Below, piece after piece: positions 16,850 to 22,677 of a stretch of 22,677 bases of DNA. The stretch is taken from NCBI GenBank assembly GCA_046091285.1, contig JBJTBH010000008.1, positions 1 to 22,677 on the forward strand. The letters run 5' to 3'. A program made the translations under genes and the position numbers. Source of the DNA: CAIXOZ01 sp046091285 (lineage in GTDB: Bacteria; Cyanobacteriota; Cyanobacteriia; PCC-6307; Cyanobiaceae). The notes under the pieces are model-generated. The model made no database searches, was not told the origin of the DNA, and saw nothing but the letters and a program-made list of their open reading frames with translations. Each line of letters begins with the position of its first letter. Within the stretch, counting starts at the first letter, position 1.

Positions 16850-17491
16850 GCGCGAGCGGGAGCGTTGCACCAGGGTGAGAACGATCAGGGAGGTGGCGAT
16901 CATTTCCACCCCCAGCAGTGGCAGGGCGGCGCCGGTGCCATGGCTGATCCAGCCGATGGCAATGGCGGGGTTGAACAGGCCGGCTCCGTCCACGCCGCCG
17001 AGCCAGGCCAGGGCGGTAACGCTCAGTCCCACCACGAATCCCGTCAGAGGTCTGGCGCTGGGGCACAGCAAGGTTTCGCTGCTCCAGTTGAGGATCACCG
17101 CCAGCAGCAGCATCGTGAACACCAGCTCACTGACCAGGCCGCGGCTGCCGACCTGCAGCACCGGCAGCAGGGGAGGTTCGAGCTGATAGGCGACCAGCAC
17201 CCCCAGCACCTGGGCGCTGATGTATACGAGGGTCTCCCGGAGCAGGGAGCCACCGTGTTCGGGCTGGTGGAGCCAGGCCCGGGAGTGCAGGGCAAGGGTG
17301 ACGCAGGGATTGAGGTGGGCGCCGCTGCGACTGCCGATCAGATGAATCACCAGGGCGAGCACCAGGCCGATCGTCAGGGCCTGATCGAGGCTGCCCAGGC
17401 CGGATCCCGAGAGCAGGCGAGCCCCAGCCAGGGCGAACAGGGCTGTGCCACCCAGTTCCAGCAGGCCCCGTTCAAGAAGCGATTGAGACAT
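16835..17491 (-). CDS. Aquaporin/MIP-family channel with atypical pore motifs
   Basis: A 218-residue membrane protein with the duplicated MIP fold: about six hydrophobic spans and two half-helix loops. The first loop is GAHLNPCVT (NPC at 61-63 rather than NPA), the second GLFNPAIAIG (NPA at 174-176). In most aquaporins the second NPA is followed by the Arg of the selectivity filter; here it is Ile177. Loss of that Arg usually widens and neutralises the filter, so the substrate may not be plain water. The ATG gives a natural start (MSQSLLERG) before the first span. The C-terminal tail is a short Arg/Ser cluster encoded partly antisense to alaS. It is divergent from the four-module protein gene, with 216 bp between. 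Exact substrate unknown. Confidence 0.82.
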   Translation of the reverse strand: MSQSLLERGLLELGGTALFALAGARLLSGSGLGSLDQALTIGLVLALVIHLIGSRSGAHLNPCVTLALHSRAWLHQPEHGGSLLRETLVYISAQVLGVLVAYQLEPPLLPVLQVGSRGLVSELVFTMLLLAVILNWSSETLLCPSARPLTGFVVGLSVTALAWLGGVDGAGLFNPAIAIGWISHGTGAALPLLGVEMIATSLIVLTLVQRSRSRSRQR

Positions 17492-17707
17492 GTCCGTTCA
17501 CCATCTCACTGGCAACATATCCAGATCATGGCCCGTCAGCCACAGCTGTGGTGGTGCGTGGGCGTGTCCTGAGCCTGCGGTGGCTGAGCGGAGTGTGTCA
17601 GGCCTTCTGAAGTTTTCTTCGGAAAACCCGAAAGAAATTCTGAAGCCGAAGCATTCACAGAAGGTGGCGGCTACGTTCAGGCTTGGTGGCGATTCTGTAC
17701 TGAGATC
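17492..17707. promoter_or_regulatory. Divergent spacer between the channel gene and the four-module protein gene
   Basis: These 216 bp must contain start signals for both neighbours. From about 17600 the strand becomes AT-richer than the preceding 14 kb. The only clear structure is the hairpin at 17612-17627. I could not identify a reliable promoter for either gene. Confidence 0.4.
17612..17627 (+). promoter_or_regulatory. C(UUCG)G tetraloop hairpin upstream of the four-module protein gene
   Basis: GTTTTC and GAAAAC form a perfect 6-bp stem closed on a TTCG loop with a C-G closing pair, an exceptionally stable RNA tetraloop. It sits 80 bp before the ATG at 17708, where a leader transcript would be expected. 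No U-run follows, so it is not a typical terminator. Confidence 0.4.
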
Positions 17708-19363
17708 ATGACGGTCTTCCCGGTGCACCGCACAGATGAGCTTTTCTCCACGGGAATACACGCTCTGTCTGTACTGGGGACCCTGCATCACCATCGTTGG
17801 CGTTGGAATCCTTTCGATACCCAGAATGAGCTGGTTTGGAATGCTGAGCTGAATTGTTGGACCCGAACCTTTTTCTTGTCACCTACCGGCGGCCGACATG
17901 GTGATGGTGTCTATGTGTTTCGCTTTGTCATCAATCATAATCCCCGAAGGGTTCTGAAAGCTGATCTGGTTGGTGATCAGATTCATGGCATTCATCTCTA
18001 TGCCAGTGAGGATGGGAGTGAGGGCGGTAATATTGCACTCAAGGTGCTGCAGCATCAGGAGATTCAGCTTCGGGTCGGTGCATCCCTTGAATCTTTTTCG
18101 ATTGAAATAGCACATCCGGAAACCGTGCGACGTGTTGTTGGTGGCCAGTCCTATGAGTTGAACGGTTTTGTCTGGGACGAGGCCGATATGTTTCAGAAGT
18201 TCAATGAAGAACTGGCCGGCCGTGCCTTTGAACAGGTTTCATCTGGTGAGTGGCGAATTGATGTTGATCTACGCCGGGACGGTGGCATCGATTTTCGTCA
18301 TGATGGCGTTTATCAATTTCTGATATCCAGCAATCAGGATGAGGATCAGGGTCTCAGTGCCCTGAATGGATCGGTCACGGCCAACGGCTCCCGCATCCGC
18401 CTCGTTCATGGCACAGGATTTGGCAGCAGCCATGGCCTATGTCTTCATTCCGCACCGACGGTCAAGGTGAATGCCAATGGACGTTACCGGTTCATTCTTC
18501 GCGTTCAGCCAGGCGAAACGACCTTGGAAGCGCAGTCGCTGGGCATCGGTCAGATTCGATTTGTGAATCGTCTTGATACCCTGCATCTGATGGGAACGGT
18601 GCATGCTCAGGATCCTTTTGATCCCACCGCTCTTCATACGTTGATGCGGCCATGTGACGGTGACGGCGGCAGCGAACGGCACAGCCTGTCCTGCGATCTT
18701 CAACCCGGAACCTACAGCATCAATTTTGGCCTGGGTCGTGAGTTGTTTCTCGACACGATGGCGTTGGGCTGCTGGTTGGAAGAGGGGCCAAATGGGCAGG
18801 TGCAGGGCCTGGGCTGGCACGGTAAGCCCAATGAATCCAACATCGGTTTCATCGTCACTCAGGCGGGTCGGATCACGGTCACCTATGACCGCTCGACCGA
18901 TCGTTTCAGCCTGGAGCATGAGGCTGGTGCCGGCGCTCTTCAGGCTGTGAAGCAATTGAAGGAGCTGTCGCTGGTCGGTGGTTTTGATGCTCCGCTGGTT
19001 GCCTGGGATCCAAAGAATCCCCATAACCTGATGCAGCCCCTGGGGGACAGCCGCTTTGAGCGGATGCTCTGGTTGCAGGCCGGCCGGCCTTATGAATACA
19101 AGTATGTGGCTAACCGCACCGACTGGTTATTGGTTTTTGCTGATTACGAGTTGGACGGTTATGGATTTGCTTACGATGGGCCGCTGAATCCAACACCTTT
19201 TGATACCAGGCTTGAGTTGTTGCGTGATTATGGTCATCTCACCACCCACGGCAATCCCCCTGCCCTCCGCTTCACGCCGACCGAAGATGGCTGGCATCGT
19301 TTCAGCGTTGATCTGGTCACGGGTGGTTATTCCGTTCAGCCGCTGGGAGTGGATCAACGCTGA
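17708..19363 (+). CDS. Protein of four tandem carbohydrate-binding-like (Ig-fold) modules, function unknown
   Basis: A 551-residue protein without signal peptide or membrane span. It divides into four related modules of about 128-140 residues starting near 19, 150, 290 and 418. Each begins with a strand such as LSVLGT, LHLMGT or LSLVGG, then a W/D-N-P-F-D- or NPHNLM-like segment, an aromatic strand ending in YVFRF, YQFLI, YSINF or YEYKY, and closes with a second sheet of the form I-V-T-x-x-G-x-Y/I-x-V-x-x-D-x-x-T-x-x-Y/F-S. This resembles starch-binding modules of the SusE/SusF, X25 or CBM48 type, but there is no catalytic domain. The resemblance is by eye and could be misleading. Codons are less GC-rich than upstream genes. 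The ATG at 17708 is the first start in frame and lacks a strong ribosome binding site. It precedes the DJ-1/thiamine-enzyme genes by 393 bp and may or may not belong with them. Confidence 0.75.
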   Translation: MTVFPVHRTDELFSTGIHALSVLGTLHHHRWRWNPFDTQNELVWNAELNCWTRTFFLSPTGGRHGDGVYVFRFVINHNPRRVLKADLVGDQIHGIHLYASEDGSEGGNIALKVLQHQEIQLRVGASLESFSIEIAHPETVRRVVGGQSYELNGFVWDEADMFQKFNEELAGRAFEQVSSGEWRIDVDLRRDGGIDFRHDGVYQFLISSNQDEDQGLSALNGSVTANGSRIRLVHGTGFGSSHGLCLHSAPTVKVNANGRYRFILRVQPGETTLEAQSLGIGQIRFVNRLDTLHLMGTVHAQDPFDPTALHTLMRPCDGDGGSERHSLSCDLQPGTYSINFGLGRELFLDTMALGCWLEEGPNGQVQGLGWHGKPNESNIGFIVTQAGRITVTYDRSTDRFSLEHEAGAGALQAVKQLKELSLVGGFDAPLVAWDPKNPHNLMQPLGDSRFERMLWLQAGRPYEYKYVANRTDWLLVFADYELDGYGFAYDGPLNPTPFDTRLELLRDYGHLTTHGNPPALRFTPTEDGWHRFSVDLVTGGYSVQPLGVDQR

Positions 19364-19442
19364 TTCATTCCTTGCTGTTGGCAGCGGATTGAACCCTGAT
19401 TCTGCAGCGGTTTGCTTCGGTGTTTCTTGGTGGGCTTGAAAG

Positions 19443-19565
19443 ATGTTTGTGCTGTACTTTCAGGCGCTGATCGCCTTGATTGGGATCGGAGGTTTTGAGG
19501 GCATCAGGGCTGTCAATGTGCCTGGGAGTGCTCGAAGAATGGGGCCTGTTCTGGGCTGGAAATAA
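19443..19565 (+). CDS. Possible small hydrophobic ORF (40 aa)
   Basis: ATG 19443 to TAA 19563-19565. The product begins MFVLYFQALIALIGIGGF, a stretch hydrophobic enough for one membrane span, and ends with a basic, glycine-containing tail. A weak purine tract (GAAAG) precedes the start. The stop overlaps the start of the next small frame (TAATG). Frames of this size occur by chance, so this is only a candidate. Confidence 0.22.
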   Translation: MFVLYFQALIALIGIGGFEGIRAVNVPGSARRMGPVLGWK

Positions 19566-19705
19566 TGTCGCTCTTCACCGTCCGGGGCCTGTCATTGCGG
19601 GCTGAAGGTATGCGTGTTGACTCAGACATGGCGCCGGCATCGTTTGACACAATGGCACTATTTCGATTTGTGACTGTGCATGGGGCCTCTATCGGGCCTC
19701 GCTAG
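19565..19705 (+). CDS. Possible small ORF (46 aa)
   Basis: ATG 19565-19567 to TAG 19703-19705, starting within the TAATG overlap with the preceding small frame. The product (MSLFTVRGLSLRAEGM...) has no recognisable motif. It ends 51 bp before the DJ-1 gene. A leader peptide is conceivable; chance is at least as likely. Confidence 0.15.
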   Translation: MSLFTVRGLSLRAEGMRVDSDMAPASFDTMALFRFVTVHGASIGPR

Positions 19706-19756
19706 AAAAAGAATGACTGCCCCCGTGGCGGTGCTCAACATTGCGCCTCTGAAGCG

Positions 19757-20614
19757 ATGGCAAAGAAGATTCTGGCCGTGATCTCCGAGTGGGGGTATTG
19801 GGGCGAGGAGCTGGTTGGTCCCCTTGATGTTCTTACGGCGGCGGGGTATCAGATTGATTTCATGACCCCGACCGGTCGGAAGCCCCCGGCGCTTCCTCCG
19901 AGCATGGATGAGACCTACATGGATCCACCGCTCGGCAAGCTGGTCACAAGTGCCCATTTCGCCAAGCGCACCACGGAGGTGCACACCTCCGATCTGTTGG
20001 CGAACCCCATCAGTCTGGCAGATCAGCTGCCATTGATGCCTTATTTCAATAGTCCGAATTTTGGACACGATCTTGAGTCCTTTTACGGGGTTCGCGAAGA
20101 GTTCTGGAAGGCCTACGTCGATCCCTACGAAGCCTTGCTCCTCCCAGGCGGCAGTGGCCCAATGGTTGACATGGTCAACAATGAGCGTCTCCATAACCTC
20201 ATTCTTGGCTATGTGAATCGCGGCAAGCTTGTGGCGGCTGAGTGCTATTGCGTCACCTGCCTTGCCTTTGCACGTGATTGGACCGATCGCCGCAGCATCA
20301 TCGATGGCAAGCATGTGACTGGTCATGCTCGTGAGTATGACTACAAGGAGGGCACAGGTTTTGCCCAGATGTATGGATACGACGGTGAGCCGATGAACAC
20401 ATCCGCCAACTTCGGCCCTCCTTTCTATCCGCTTGAGTATATTCTCCGCGACGCTGTTGGTCCTAATGGCCAATATCATGGCGGTGTGGGACACACTCTT
20501 TCAACGATTCTTGATTATCCCTTCCTCACGGGGCGTTCCACCCAGGATTCCACGCTGGTGGGCGAGCTGATCGTCAAGGTCCTGGAGGAGGGCTTGAAGC
20601 GCTACGGCTGGTGA
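19757..20614 (+). CDS. DJ-1/PfpI superfamily protein (Hsp31-like)
   Basis: A 285-residue protein with the DJ-1/PfpI (class I glutamine-amidotransferase-like) fold: an N-terminal strand KKILAVIS, Glu17/Glu18 at the place of the conserved acidic residue, the loop LLLPGGSGPMVD (127-138), and the nucleophile elbow VAAECYCVTCLA (159-170), with Cys163 aligned to the catalytic cysteine. Beyond the core it has the longer Hsp31-type C-terminus ending in a FLTGRSTQDST motif (256-266). The residue after the nucleophile is Tyr164 instead of the usual His, and two more cysteines (165, 168) follow closely. Relatives include glyoxalase III/deglycase-type enzymes, chaperones and isocyanide hydratases, so the reaction cannot be named. 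It starts a run of three close co-directional genes, with a thiamine-dependent enzyme 60 bp downstream. Confidence 0.85.
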   Translation: MAKKILAVISEWGYWGEELVGPLDVLTAAGYQIDFMTPTGRKPPALPPSMDETYMDPPLGKLVTSAHFAKRTTEVHTSDLLANPISLADQLPLMPYFNSPNFGHDLESFYGVREEFWKAYVDPYEALLLPGGSGPMVDMVNNERLHNLILGYVNRGKLVAAECYCVTCLAFARDWTDRRSIIDGKHVTGHAREYDYKEGTGFAQMYGYDGEPMNTSANFGPPFYPLEYILRDAVGPNGQYHGGVGHTLSTILDYPFLTGRSTQDSTLVGELIVKVLEEGLKRYGW

Positions 20615-20674
20615 GCTTCTGGCTCGCCTTGGATTCAGCAGTCGGCCTTAACGATCACGGAGCTTTCGCAGGGT

Positions 20675-22429
20675 ATGAAGGGACATGAAGCCATCCTCAG
20701 GCAATTTCTTGCCAATGGCATCGATCACATGTTTGGGAATCCCGGCACGGTCGAGCAGGGATTCCTTGATGCTCTGGCGGATGTCCCCGCCATGCGCTAC
20801 ATCCTGACGCTGCAGGAATCGATTGCTGTTCTCTGCGCTGATGGCTATGCCCGATCCACATTCCGTCCCGCTCTGGTGCAGATCCACAGCTCACCGGGGC
20901 TCGGCAATGCAATCGGCAATCTTTACCAGGCCTATCGCGGCCAGGCGCCTCTGGTGGTGATCGGTGGAGATGCGGGAATCAAGTACCAGGCCATGGATGC
21001 CCAGATGGCGGCCGATCTGGTCTCCATGGCACGACCGGTCACGAAGTGGTCGGCGATGGTGCAGCATCCCTCCAGCCTGCTGCGGATGGTGCGACGGGCG
21101 ATCAAGGTGGCCTGCACGCCTCCCTGTGGTCCTGTGTATCTCTGTCTGCCTGAGGACATTCTGGATGCGGAGGTGGTCGAGGATATTTTCCCGGCCCATA
21201 TTCCCAGTTTTGACACCCGTCCAGAGCCAACTCAACTTGAGGAGCTGGTCACCAAAATTCGTTCCGCTCGTCATCCGATCATCCTTGCGGGTGATGGGGT
21301 GGCCTGGACGTCATCCGCTGGACTGGGCAACACGCGGTCTGTGGGATTGAGCACCTTCGTCAAGGTTGCCGAGCATCTGGGTGCCAAGGTCTATGAAGCT
21401 GATGGTGGTGAAATCAATTTCCCTGAAGATCATCCTCTCAACTACGGAAGTACCGGACATATGTTCGGTTCAGCCAGCCTTCCTTTGATCCAGGAAGCTG
21501 ACTTCTGTCTTGTACTTGGATGTTATCTACTCCCGGAGGTTTTCCCCCATCTGGGCGATATCTTCAACCCCGATGCCTTGGTGGTTCATGTTGACACCAA
21601 CCCTGCCAACATCGCCAAGAATCATCGCGTTGATCAGTCTTTTGTCTGTCAACCAGGCGCTTTCCTTGATCAGCTCCTGAGTGCCTTGGAGAAGAATCCT
21701 GATCCGGTCTACGAAGCAGAAGCCAAGGTTCGTCGTGAGCAGCTGATCGCTCAGTCTCCCCTCAATCACTCCAAGGTTGAGGAAGCGTATCAGGTTGTCC
21801 CTTCGAGGGCGAATGAAGATTATGATGATCGCACGGTCTATATGCGATCAGGATATTTCATCAAGACTCTGGCCGAAAAGCTTCCCGATGACCACATCAT
21901 CTTCGATGAAGCACTCACCAATTCTCCTCCTGTTGGTCGATTTTTACCTGGGCGTCAACCAGGCGAAAAAATGATGACGCGTGGTGGATCATTGGGTACG
22001 GGATTCCCTGGAGCGATCGGTGCCAAGATTGCCCATCCTGAGAAGACCGTGATTGGTTTCTCGGGGGATGGGGGCAGTATGTACACGATTCAGTGTTTGT
22101 GGACGGCAGCTCGTCACGGTGTCGCGGCCAAGTTTATTGTTTGTCAGAATCGCTCCTATCGATTGCTTCAGGCAAACATCACCCAGTTCTGGAAAGAGCG
22201 TGGGATTGAGGGGCGTGAGTTCCCCCTGTCGTTTGATCTCTCGAATCCAGAAATCAGTTTCGACATCATTGCCAGCAGCTTCGGTGTCGCCGGCGAGAGG
22301 GTCTGGAAGCCCGATCAGGTGCCGGCTGCCATCGATCGGATGCTTAGTCATTCTGGTCCTTATCTGATCAATCTGGTTCTGGAGGGAGATGTCCGCCCTG
22401 ACCTGGTTGGTGTTCATTGTGGCCAATAG
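20675..22429 (+). CDS. Thiamine-diphosphate-dependent enzyme, benzoylformate decarboxylase/acetolactate synthase superfamily
   Basis: A 584-residue enzyme with the N-terminal PYR domain (1-180), central domain (about 185-340) and C-terminal PP domain (about 385-570). Visible are FGNPGTVEQ (20-28), the cofactor-activating Glu48 in LQESIA, His71 in QIHSSPGLGNA, and the ThDP/Mg motif GDGGSMYTI (465-472) completed by Asn492. The FGNPG start, Glu48 and His71 match benzoylformate decarboxylase best, where they correspond to the Ser26 loop, Glu47 and His70; here the loop residue is Thr25. Length exceeds benzoylformate decarboxylase (about 528) because of an insertion with acidic and Tyr residues around 345-390. 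Likely chemistry is decarboxylation or carboligation of a 2-oxo acid; the substrate is unknown. A GGAG ribosome binding site at 20659-20662 lies 12 bases before the ATG. The SnoaL-like gene follows by 43 bp. Confidence 0.88.
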   Translation: MKGHEAILRQFLANGIDHMFGNPGTVEQGFLDALADVPAMRYILTLQESIAVLCADGYARSTFRPALVQIHSSPGLGNAIGNLYQAYRGQAPLVVIGGDAGIKYQAMDAQMAADLVSMARPVTKWSAMVQHPSSLLRMVRRAIKVACTPPCGPVYLCLPEDILDAEVVEDIFPAHIPSFDTRPEPTQLEELVTKIRSARHPIILAGDGVAWTSSAGLGNTRSVGLSTFVKVAEHLGAKVYEADGGEINFPEDHPLNYGSTGHMFGSASLPLIQEADFCLVLGCYLLPEVFPHLGDIFNPDALVVHVDTNPANIAKNHRVDQSFVCQPGAFLDQLLSALEKNPDPVYEAEAKVRREQLIAQSPLNHSKVEEAYQVVPSRANEDYDDRTVYMRSGYFIKTLAEKLPDDHIIFDEALTNSPPVGRFLPGRQPGEKMMTRGGSLGTGFPGAIGAKIAHPEKTVIGFSGDGGSMYTIQCLWTAARHGVAAKFIVCQNRSYRLLQANITQFWKERGIEGREFPLSFDLSNPEISFDIIASSFGVAGERVWKPDQVPAAIDRMLSHSGPYLINLVLEGDVRPDLVGVHCGQ

Positions 22430-22472
22430 GAATTTTTTTCTCCACCCCAACTAACCCGTCGCAGCAACGATC

Positions 22473-22677
22473 ATGTTGAGCCATCCTGAGCTTTGGGCTT
22501 TTGCAAGCCACTGGTATCGACTTCTTGATGTCCATGCTCCCCTCGAATCTTTTCGTCCATTGTTGAGTGAGGACGTGCAGCTGGTGTTTCCTGAAGCCAC
22601 TGTAACCGGCTTCGAGGGGTACAGCGATTGGTACAATCGCGTGATCACCATCTTTTTCGATGAGCAGCATACCCTGA
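22473..22677 (+). CDS. SnoaL/NTF2-like fold protein, 5' part (cut by window end)
   Basis: An open frame from ATG 22473 runs off the window edge after 68 codons. Visible motifs are LLDVHAPLESF (17-27), LLSEDVQLVFPE (30-41), a Gly-Phe-Glu-Gly-Tyr turn, DWYNRV (52-57) and FFDEQH (61-66), the pattern of the N-terminal half of SnoaL-like NTF2-fold proteins, which cradle small hydrophobic molecules and act as cyclases, isomerases, hydrolases or binding proteins. It follows the thiamine-dependent enzyme by 43 bp on the same strand, so it probably belongs to the same operon. No strong ribosome binding site is present. The C-terminal half, with potential catalytic residues, is not available. Confidence 0.75.
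   Translation, partial: MLSHPELWAFASHWYRLLDVHAPLESFRPLLSEDVQLVFPEATVTGFEGYSDWYNRVITIFFDEQHTL

Larger units (their letters stand above)
19364..19756. other. 393-bp spacer before the DJ-1 gene
   Basis: No recognisable gene fills this stretch. It holds two tiny overlapping frames (19443-19565 and 19565-19705, listed separately), a perfect TTGACA at 19644-19649 with no convincing -10 element at the right distance, and a 22-codon frame beginning ATG 19713 that runs into the DJ-1 gene in another phase. A promoter for the downstream operon is expected here. Confidence 0.4.

Noticed and set aside
19644..19671. TTGACA promoter for the DJ-1 operon
   Set aside because: The -35 box is perfect, but no hexamer 15-19 bases downstream resembles TATAAT, so I do not call it a promoter.
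22407..22439. Terminator between the ThDP gene and the SnoaL-like gene
   Set aside because: There is a run of seven T after the stop, but the only stem before it is a 4-bp TTGG/CCAA pair with a 12-base loop, too weak.
1..22677. tRNA, rRNA, insertion sequence or prophage genes
   Set aside because: No tRNA-like TTCGAAT arm in a plausible cloverleaf, no transposase or integrase motif and no terminal inverted repeats were found on reading both strands.

Overview
The window looks like a chromosomal segment of a unicellular alpha-cyanobacterium (Synechococcus/Cyanobium type). The main evidence is an adjacent flv1-flv3 pair of long, cyanobacterial-type flavodiiron proteins (flavodiiron core, flavodoxin domain and C-terminal flavin-reductase domain). 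Supporting evidence is alaS nearby, GC-rich coding sequence, and only two complete copies seen of the HIP1 octamer that is abundant in many beta-cyanobacteria. The genus is an inference; no rRNA or tRNA gene is present to fix it.

Layout. (1) 1-3691, + strand: the 3' part of a giant repeat-built beta-strand adhesin-like protein whose start lies outside the window, followed by a strong hairpin at 3840-3857. (2) 8526-3884, - strand: a SWIM zinc-finger protein, then flv3, then flv1. The flv3 stop and flv1 start share one base (TGATG), so the oxygen-reducing Flv1/Flv3 pair is very probably translationally coupled. (3) 8652-9935, + strand: an exported pentapeptide-repeat protein placed between the SWIM gene and a SNF2-family helicase (13146-10003, - strand). 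Upstream of the helicase lie a possible 47-residue small ORF and a small membrane protein (13913-13377). (4) 14138-16849, + strand: alaS, whose 3' end overlaps by 15 bp the end of a convergent aquaporin-family channel gene (17491-16835) with an unusual pore signature.

(5) From about 17.6 kb to the end the character changes. The sequence is visibly less GC-rich: 60-base samples starting at 18001, 18061 and 21841 count to 55, 47 and 45% GC, against 63 and 73% at 12001 and 13741. The genes here are not housekeeping genes. They are a 551-residue protein built of four tandem modules of about 130 residues that resemble carbohydrate-binding Ig-like folds, a 393-bp spacer with two tiny overlapping ORFs, a DJ-1/PfpI-family protein, a thiamine-diphosphate enzyme of the benzoylformate decarboxylase/acetolactate synthase superfamily, and the start of a SnoaL/NTF2-like protein cut by the window edge. 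The last three are co-directional with gaps of 60 and 43 bp and look like an operon acting on a small carbonyl or 2-oxo-acid compound. The substrate cannot be read from the sequence. This is the best candidate here for an undescribed system.
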